A stretch of 10,462 nt of DNA from CAZFPN01 sp044370655 (GTDB lineage Bacteria > Pseudomonadota > Alphaproteobacteria > Rickettsiales > Deianiraeaceae), in NCBI GenBank assembly GCA_044370655.1, contig JBILVD010000041.1, positions 1 through 10,462 on the forward strand, given 5' to 3'. Every line of letters begins with the position of its first letter. Within the stretch, counting starts at the first letter, position 1. This document shows positions 5,865 to 10,462 of the stretch, in pieces. A program made the translations under genes and the position numbers. The notes beneath the pieces were generated by a model. That model was not told where the DNA came from. It made no database searches and worked only from the letters and a program-made list of their open reading frames with translations.

Positions 5865-7427
5865 ATGTTGTTAAAAAAGTATTTAAAGCTGTTTTTATTA
5901 GGTAAAAATACTATATCCAAAAAGAGATTTATTTGGATTTTAGCTTTTTATTTAAGTGTGCTTAGCATTCCTTTTATTGTTAAGTCTTTTAATTTTAAAA
6001 TGGCAACTCTTGCTCTTCTTTTGGGGTTTTTTTTAAATATAATCACGCTATCAATTTTCCGTTTTAATAAATTGGCTTTAAAAATATGGTCTTGTTTTGT
6101 GCTTATCTCCTCCTCTTCTGCACTTTTTTTTGTTATAAACGATGGAATGGTTTTTTCAAGACATTTAATGAAAAGTGTTTTTGTTGCAAGTAAAGATGAG
6201 ATTTTCTCTAACTTTCATATTACAATTTTGATATATTTGCTTTTTTTTGGTATTTTACCTTGCTATTTTGTTGTAAAAACAAAGTTTATCAATGTTAAGC
6301 AATCCCTTTTTTCAAAACTATCGCCTGTTTTCATAGTGGTTATTTTTGCTCTATCTTATCTGTTTTTTCAAAAAGAATTTATATTGATTGTTATAAAACA
6401 TAGAGCAAACATTATAGGTTATGATAACACGGAAACACTTTTAGAAGCTGGGCTTTCTTCCATTGTGCATAAAATTTTAACAAAAAAATACGATATAAGA
6501 CCTCTCACAGAAGTTGCTGAATTCAACCTTGAAAAACCTGAAAAAATTAATGTAATTTTAATAATAGGAGAAAGTGCAAGAGCAGATAGATTTAGCCTTT
6601 TAGGGTATAACAGAAAAACAAATCCGAAGCTTGAAAATATTAAAAATCTTTATATAAACTCGGCTCTTGCTTGTGCAGGGGTTACCTTGAAGTCTGTTCC
6701 CTGTATGCTTTCTCCTGTTAAATCTGAGGAATTCTCACTTCCTCCAAGTCAAGGCTTTGTTGTTGATGTTTTTAAAAAACTGAACTTTCGCTCGGTTTTA
6801 TATTCTACAAATGATATTAGAGAGACGGACCTTGTGATTAAAAATATACACGAAAGTTTTGGGGAGTATCATAATTTGAGGTATCAGTTTGATGAAGTTA
6901 TTTTGCCAAAGTTAGATGGTTACGTGGGAAGTAATGAAAATCAATTTTTGGTGCTTCATAGTGCTGGCAGTCACTTTCAATATCATCATAGATACCCTGA
7001 TAATTTTGATATATTTTCACCTTCTTGCAAGGAGAGTGTTTATGACTGTTCTCGTGAAATGATTGACAATGTCTACGATAATACAATTCTTTACACTGAT
7101 TTTATAATAAGTGAGATAATCAAAAAGTTTAAAAATGAGAATACAGTGTTGTTTTATGTGGCAGATCACGGAGAAAGTCTAGGAGAATCTGGCATTTATA
7201 AACATGGAATTCCAATTACTTTTGCCCCCGATGCTCAAAAATATGTTCCTTTTTTTGTTTGGGTTTCTGATGAATATATAAGGTTAAATCCCGAAAAGGC
7301 CAAGGCGTTGTTAAAAGGCGGAATTAACGAAAGAATAAGTCACGATTATTTATTTTCTAGCCTTTTAGACTGTGCAAACATTTCTTCTGAGATGGTAGAT
7401 AAAGATTTAAGCCTTTGTCATTTATAA
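5865..7427 (+). CDS. eptA: Lipid A-type phosphoethanolamine transferase (EptA/MCR-like)
   Basis: This inner-membrane enzyme of the alkaline-phosphatase superfamily transfers phosphoethanolamine from phosphatidylethanolamine to lipid A or the LPS core. In known relatives this lowers surface charge and binding of cationic peptides. About five N-terminal membrane segments (roughly 21-41, 46-66, 72-92, 117-137, 153-170) precede a periplasmic sulfatase-fold domain. The zinc and catalytic residues known from MCR-1 can be placed: E236 in GESARAD, nucleophile T274 in CAGVTLKSVPCM, H370 in LHSAGSH, D434 and H435 in ADHGESLGE, and H447 in YKHG. Several cysteines (270, 280, 388, 395, 503, 518) could form the disulfides usual in the family. 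Its 520 residues are close to EptA and MCR (about 540). The acceptor cannot be told from sequence, so the symbol is provisional. Lying 29 bases after kdsB fits an LPS role. Confidence 0.85.
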   Translation: MLLKKYLKLFLLGKNTISKKRFIWILAFYLSVLSIPFIVKSFNFKMATLALLLGFFLNIITLSIFRFNKLALKIWSCFVLISSSSALFFVINDGMVFSRHLMKSVFVASKDEIFSNFHITILIYLLFFGILPCYFVVKTKFINVKQSLFSKLSPVFIVVIFALSYLFFQKEFILIVIKHRANIIGYDNTETLLEAGLSSIVHKILTKKYDIRPLTEVAEFNLEKPEKINVILIIGESARADRFSLLGYNRKTNPKLENIKNLYINSALACAGVTLKSVPCMLSPVKSEEFSLPPSQGFVVDVFKKLNFRSVLYSTNDIRETDLVIKNIHESFGEYHNLRYQFDEVILPKLDGYVGSNENQFLVLHSAGSHFQYHHRYPDNFDIFSPSCKESVYDCSREMIDNVYDNTILYTDFIISEIIKKFKNENTVLFYVADHGESLGESGIYKHGIPITFAPDAQKYVPFFVWVSDEYIRLNPEKAKALLKGGINERISHDYLFSSLLDCANISSEMVDKDLSLCHL

Positions 7428-7716
7428 ATTTAATATATCTAATCAAATATTTTTTTGAATAAATAAAGTTTTAAGTGATTTAATAAATTATTAGTTGTTT
7501 TTTTAAAATCTTAACTTTTTAGCATAAATATGGGATATTTTTTGCAACATTCAGCAATACTCCATAAAAAATATTAAAAAAATGTAAAAAAAAGCTTGCA
7601 ACTTTGCAAAACCTGTGTTTAGGATTAATATGAATAGAAAAGTTGCTTGTAAATACTTTTTGTAGAAGAATGTTTATTGCCACTTTTTTATGATATGTTA
7701 TTTAATTTTTAAAACT
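7428..7716. other. Intergenic region and HU leader
   Basis: No gene is seen here. The stretch holds an inverted repeat, ATATTTTTT (7535-7543) with AAAAAATAT (7566-7574), and a second, GCAACTTT (7598-7605) with AAAGTTGC (7639-7646). A possible but poor promoter is TTGCAA (7604-7609), 16 bases, TAATAT (7626-7631). No terminator with a T-run follows the transferase gene. Confidence 0.4.
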
Positions 7717-8013
7717 ATGAACAAAACAGAAATCATTGACGCTATCGCAAAAAAAGCCGGAATGACAAAAGCTGCCGCAGGTGAGGCTCTAGAAGCTTTT
7801 CAAGAAGTTATAAAAGACTCTCTTGCAAAAGGAGTGAATGTTACTATTACAGGTTTTGTTACATTCAAAGTTAAACACCGCGCTGCAAGGAGTGGGCGTA
7901 ACCCTCAAACAGGAAAACCAATTCAAATTCCTGCTAGCAATGTTGTTACATTCTCTGCTGGTAAAACATTAAAAGAGTTTGTTAAAAATGCAAAAGGTTC
8001 AAAAAAGAAGTAA
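7717..8013 (+). CDS. hup: HU-type nucleoid DNA-binding protein
   Basis: This is a small histone-like protein that binds and bends DNA as a dimer and helps organise the nucleoid. The helical N-terminus (MNKTEIIDAIAKKAGMTKAAA) and the DNA-gripping beta arm RAARSGRNPQTGKPIQIPAS, with the intercalating proline in RNPQTG, are clear. The end, FSAGKTLKEFVKNA, is also standard. It has 98 residues against the usual 90-95, the extra being a basic tail GSKKK. The normally conserved GFGTF turn reads GFVTF (46-50). An in-frame ATG 27 bases upstream (7690) would add MICYLIFKT, which no HU has, so 7717 is preferred. HU rather than IHF is favoured by overall pattern. It converges with xerC across a shared hairpin. 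Confidence 0.94.
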   Translation: MNKTEIIDAIAKKAGMTKAAAGEALEAFQEVIKDSLAKGVNVTITGFVTFKVKHRAARSGRNPQTGKPIQIPASNVVTFSAGKTLKEFVKNAKGSKKK

Positions 8014-8022
8014 TGCATAAAA

Positions 8023-8048
8023 GGTTAGAGCTTATCAAGGCTCTTACC
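8023..8048 (-). terminator. Hairpin terminator between HU and xerC
   Basis: GGTTAGAGC (8023-8031) and GCTCTTACC (8040-8048) pair at eight of nine positions around an eight-base loop. Read on the minus strand the stem is followed by TTTT, so it fits the end of the xerC transcript. On the plus strand it could also stop HU transcription, though only a broken T-run follows. It lies in the 63-base gap between the two convergent genes. Confidence 0.55.
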
Positions 8049-8076
8049 TTGACAAAAAATTTTAAGTAAGAAAGTC

Positions 8077-8979
8077 CTAATTTTTTTGGGAGCTTGTGGG
8101 GTGAAACTTCAAGTAGGCATTTTCTAAGGTTTTTACGTCAATTTTAACATACTTTTGAGTTGTGGAGAGCGATGCATGACCTAAAAGTTCTTGCATACTT
8201 CTTAAATCTCCCCCATTATTTATTATATGCGTTGCAAAAGAGTGCCTTAAGGAGTGTGGAGTTGCAAAGCTTGGCAATCCTTTCAAACTTCTTTGATTTT
8301 GCATTATTTTTTGCACTTTGCGGGGGGAAAGTCTAATTGGTTTATAAGTTGCTTTTTCTCTTTTAGCTTCAATAAATAGTGGATAGTCTGGTAGTAGCGC
8401 TATCTCGCAGGCTTTTATATACTCCTCCATTACCTCCTTTGTTTTTGAAAGCAGTGGAAGTGTCCGCTCTTTTCCCCCCTTACCTAGCACTTTTATGAAA
8501 TTTGCGTTTTTGTTAAAGTCTTTTTTATTGAGGGACAAAGCTTCGGATATACGCATTCCGCTTGAGTATATAAGTGTTAGAAGTGCTTTATTTCTCTTTC
8601 CTTCAAATGTTTCTTCGTCATTTAAGTCAAGCATTTCTAAAACTTCCTCTTGGGTTAAAGGTTTTGGAAGGGTTTTTGGGAGTTTAGGTGGCGTTAATTT
8701 TGCAAAGTCTTGGTTTTTGCAAATTTGATATTTTGTTAGCATTGTATAAAAAGATTTAATAGCAGAAACCATTCTCGCATTTGAGCTTGCTTTTATCCCT
8801 TCTTCTTTTCTTGAGGCTAAAAAACGTCTAAAATCGTTTAGATTTAAGTTTTGATATCTAGAAAAGAAGTCTTCAAATTTTAAAAGTTGAGTGATGTCAA
8901 AAATATACCCCTCCACTGTGTTTGGAGAAAGTTTTTTTACTTCTAAGTGAAGCTTGAAGGTGTTTATTACATCAGTCAT
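8077..8979 (-). CDS. xerC: Tyrosine recombinase XerC
   Basis: XerC is a tyrosine recombinase that, with XerD, resolves chromosome dimers at the dif site during division. The N-terminal SAM-like core-binding domain covers about residues 1-90 (LSPNTVEGYIFDI at 18-30). The catalytic domain holds all six key residues: R143 (GMRISE), K167 (GKGGKER), H242 and R245 (HSLRHSFATH), H268 (LLGHASLSTTQ) and nucleophile Y277. Spacing matches E. coli XerD residue for residue between Arg and Lys. The C-terminal FHPTSS resembles the AHPRA end of XerC, which favours XerC over XerD or an integrase, though not decisively. The 300 residues are typical. Downstream of the toxin-antitoxin pair on the same strand, it has a plausible promoter of its own, so it is probably a core gene rather than part of that element. 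Confidence 0.88.
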   Translation of the reverse strand: MTDVINTFKLHLEVKKLSPNTVEGYIFDITQLLKFEDFFSRYQNLNLNDFRRFLASRKEEGIKASSNARMVSAIKSFYTMLTKYQICKNQDFAKLTPPKLPKTLPKPLTQEEVLEMLDLNDEETFEGKRNKALLTLIYSSGMRISEALSLNKKDFNKNANFIKVLGKGGKERTLPLLSKTKEVMEEYIKACEIALLPDYPLFIEAKREKATYKPIRLSPRKVQKIMQNQRSLKGLPSFATPHSLRHSFATHIINNGGDLRSMQELLGHASLSTTQKYVKIDVKTLENAYLKFHPTSSQKN

Positions 8980-9002
8980 GAACTCAGCAGATTTTTTATT
9001 TA

Positions 9003-9031
9003 TTTTTAAACTAGGTGAAAAGATAAATCAA
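9003..9031 (-). promoter_or_regulatory. Possible xerC promoter
   Basis: On the minus strand TTGATT (9026-9031), a 17-base spacer and TAAAAA (9003-9008) form a weak sigma-70 promoter, each box matching four of six. It lies 24 bases ahead of the xerC ATG, in the 55-base gap after the membrane protein gene. It would let xerC be transcribed without the toxin-antitoxin pair. Confidence 0.28.
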
Positions 9032-9034
9032 GCT

Positions 9035-9487
9035 CTATTCTTCTTTTTCTATATTGCTTTTTGTCTTACCTAAAGCCCCTCCTAGCATTAGAGAGATTAA
9101 GTATCCAAATAAAGACTTGAAGTTTTCTAAATGCTCTTCCATCCAGCATAAAATTTCTTTTTGTGCTTTTATTGTGGGGCAGAATTTGTTAATTCCATAA
9201 AAATAAATGAAGGCGATGTAGCAGATGTATGCGATGAAGGAGGTAAAATAGATTATCATTGCAAGTTTTCCTAGTATATAATCTATGATGAAGAGGAATA
9301 TTTTATGGAAGAAATCTTGTTTAAATTTTTTAAAATTGTATATGTCTTCTAGGTTATCTTTTATGAAGTTGCTTTGGAAGTGGTTTCTAATTTTGTTTAA
9401 TAGCCTGCTCTCATCTTCTATTATATCTTCGTTTGGTATGTCTTTAAAATTGTTTGCAAAGTCGTTTTTAAATTTATTAATAGACAT
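9035..9487 (-). CDS. Small membrane protein, candidate toxin of a Panacea (PanAT-like) pair
   Basis: I do not recognise a family. The 150-residue protein has a charged, probably cytoplasmic N-terminal part (1-60). A long hydrophobic stretch follows (about 62-98, rich in Ile, Phe and Tyr, broken by K74), then a polar loop with two cysteines (103, 114). A second short segment, LFGYLISLMLGGALG (126-140), precedes a charged tail. The two-segment plan and Gly-rich second helix recall holin-like and other small membrane proteins. It starts one base after the stop of the DUF4065 gene and so must be cotranscribed with it. In described Panacea toxin-antitoxin pairs the partner of the DUF4065 protein is the toxin, and some partners are membrane-acting. 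A toxin that damages the inner membrane is therefore inferred, not shown. No signal peptide or Shine-Dalgarno is visible. Confidence 0.6.
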   Translation of the reverse strand: MSINKFKNDFANNFKDIPNEDIIEDESRLLNKIRNHFQSNFIKDNLEDIYNFKKFKQDFFHKIFLFIIDYILGKLAMIIYFTSFIAYICYIAFIYFYGINKFCPTIKAQKEILCWMEEHLENFKSLFGYLISLMLGGALGKTKSNIEKEE

Positions 9488-9488
9488 T

Positions 9489-9962
9489 TTATAAAAATAT
9501 GTTGTATTTTTCCACTATATTGTCTTCAAAATATTCTTTTATTAGTTCTAGTGGAATTTTTGCATATCTTGCTGACATTTGGTTGTATACTATATCCCAC
9601 GGTGAGCCTTTCTCGTGAGACCAATGAGATAGCCTTCCTGCCGTATACTCCCCCACTAATTCAATTGTTTTGTGGAAGATTTGATTTTCTTTTTCGCTTA
9701 GCAATTTTGAGTAGTCTCTTGCTAGTGATGTTATGTTTGCCTCTTTTTTGATGAGTTTGTAGACTTTTGGAAACATGGGACCATTGTCAAAAGCATTTGG
9801 AAGCTCATCTATTATGTTTATTTTTTCAATTTTATTTGCAAGTGCTAACCCTATATAAAAGTATAACACTTTTTGAACTTTTGTATTACTTATTGGAAAA
9901 GCAGGGTTTTGATTTAGTAGATATATTATATGTTTTGCTAAACTTATACTACTTCTTGCCAT
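9489..9962 (-). CDS. Panacea-domain (DUF4065) protein, probable antitoxin
   Basis: The 157-residue protein is essentially a single DUF4065/Panacea domain, the family that includes the Caulobacter antitoxin SocA and phage GepA-like proteins. The typical blocks are present in order: an N-terminal helix (ISLAKHIIYLLNQ, 6-18), SNTKVQKVLYFYIGLAL (25-41) matching the family's T-x-x-K-L-Q-K-L-L-Y segment, AFDNGPMFPKVYK (57-69) matching W-x-x-GPV-x-x-x-Y, and LSHWSHEKGSPWDIVYN (111-127) matching the LS-x-x-x-H-x-x-x-PW segment. No separate DNA-binding domain is seen. Known Panacea antitoxins neutralise very different toxins encoded next door, so the adjacent small membrane protein is the likely partner. 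AAGGAA lies 12 bases before the ATG, rather far for a ribosome site. A TATAAT box lies just upstream. DUF4065 proteins with other roles exist, so the antitoxin call is inference from family and context. Confidence 0.78.
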   Translation of the reverse strand: MARSSISLAKHIIYLLNQNPAFPISNTKVQKVLYFYIGLALANKIEKINIIDELPNAFDNGPMFPKVYKLIKKEANITSLARDYSKLLSEKENQIFHKTIELVGEYTAGRLSHWSHEKGSPWDIVYNQMSARYAKIPLELIKEYFEDNIVEKYNIFL

Positions 9963-9995
9963 AATATTTTATATTCCTTATTTGGCTTTTTATGT

Positions 9996-10001
9996 ATTAT
10001 A
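9996..10001 (-). promoter_or_regulatory. Probable -10 box for the panA-like operon
   Basis: On the minus strand a perfect TATAAT lies 34 bases ahead of the DUF4065 gene start. Transcription from it would begin near 9988, giving a leader of about 26 bases. No convincing -35 is seen at the right distance. A second TATAAT lies at 10033-10038. In such AT-rich DNA the box could arise by chance. Confidence 0.3.
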
Positions 10002-10040
10002 AATTTAGCTTTGGTAAGCAAAAAGGAACTATATTATAAT

Positions 10041-10462
10041 TTAGGTATAATGTTTGTGAGAAATAATTCCTAAAATCGCTCTAGTAATTTTGTCATAAAC
10101 TTTTTCAGCTTCTAATGCCTGTTTTTTTGCTATTTTCTTTTACTTTTCCCATTAATCCTATCTCTTCTTCGGTTAATTTATAAATTGGTTTTAAATGTAA
10201 TGAGATTTTGGTGTTAACGAATTATAATCTTGTATACTACCTAAATATATAAGGCTTACCATAGTTGATATGTGTTCAAAATGTTTTTATCTACAATCAT
10301 TCCTTTTCCATTATCAGAAATTTTCAACTAAATTATTAGACCTCCCACATAACCTCATAGCTCATTATATAGCATATCCCTAAATAGTTGATATTTTTCT
10401 ATTACACAATAAATCATCAATTAACTCATAAACATCGTTATATTTATATTTATGATTTCTAT
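10041..10462 (-). pseudogene. Decayed gene remnant with a GHKL ATPase-like motif
   Basis: No open frame of useful length exists, yet the minus strand holds coding-like scraps in changing frames. From the window edge these are YNDVYELIDDLLCNRKIS (10442-10389), LKISDNGKGMIVDKNILNTY (10327-10268), LKPIYKLTEEEIGLMGKVK (10194-10138), and, after a shift at seven A (10122-10128), ALEAEKVYDKITRAILGI ending at a TAA (10041-10043). ELID followed about 37 codons later by DNGKGM recalls the N box and DxGxGM motif of GHKL/HATPase proteins such as the MORC and Hsp90-like groups. Stops and frameshifts separate the pieces. The upstream part lies beyond the window. The exact family is not recognised, and chance similarity is possible. 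Confidence 0.33.

Noticed and set aside
6660..6720. Apparent loss of the catalytic threonine in the phosphoethanolamine transferase, because CGT is replaced by CAG near SVPCM.
   Set aside because: Counting against MCR-1, the nucleophile is the threonine four residues after the cysteine, and it is present here as T274.
7690..7716. Upstream in-frame ATG for HU.
   Set aside because: It would add nine hydrophobic residues that HU proteins do not have; 7717 gives the standard N-terminus.
8077..9962. xerC as the integrase of a mobile element carrying the toxin-antitoxin pair.
   Set aside because: Length, domain layout and C-terminus fit housekeeping XerC, it has its own possible promoter, and no attachment repeats were seen.

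Overview
This AT-rich window reads as ordinary chromosome from a low-GC alphaproteobacterium, probably host-associated or genome-reduced, with a small accessory patch at its right end. The alphaproteobacterial call rests mainly on KdsB (QGDxP metal-site motif and the PSPLxLREKLEQLRAIE block), on the GlnA loop HHHEVAQNQCEV, and on the rickettsial-like PdhC and HU. This is judged from motifs only; no tree was made. Almost no gene has a recognisable Shine-Dalgarno sequence.

Layout. Positions 1-276 are a noncoding leader with two inverted repeats. pdhC (pyruvate dehydrogenase E2) and trmD (tRNA m1G37 methyltransferase) then overlap by one base at 277-2195. A 247-base regulatory-looking gap holds a dyad and three copies of a short motif, and leads to a stand-alone glnA (2443-3852). 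A 421-base gap follows with hairpins, an isolated G-rich patch and two promoter-like elements. Next comes an envelope cluster: ubiA (ubiquinone synthesis) overlapping kdsB (CMP-Kdo synthesis for LPS), then a lipid A-type phosphoethanolamine transferase (5865-7427). An HU-type DNA-binding protein gene (7717-8013) converges on xerC (8077-8979, minus) across a hairpin terminator.

The right end (9035-10462, all minus) is accessory. A Panacea-domain (DUF4065) protein lies one base upstream of a small, unrecognised two-segment membrane protein. That is the arrangement of a PanAT-type toxin-antitoxin pair, with the membrane protein as the likely toxin. Upstream of it, 10041-10462 has no intact gene. 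Its minus strand carries frameshifted coding scraps, including a GHKL-type ATPase motif (ISDNGKGM), and looks like a decayed gene.

The housekeeping genes cover carbon entry to the TCA cycle, tRNA modification, ammonia assimilation, quinone and LPS synthesis, nucleoid structure and chromosome dimer resolution. The best candidate for something little described is the panA-panT pair and its toxin.
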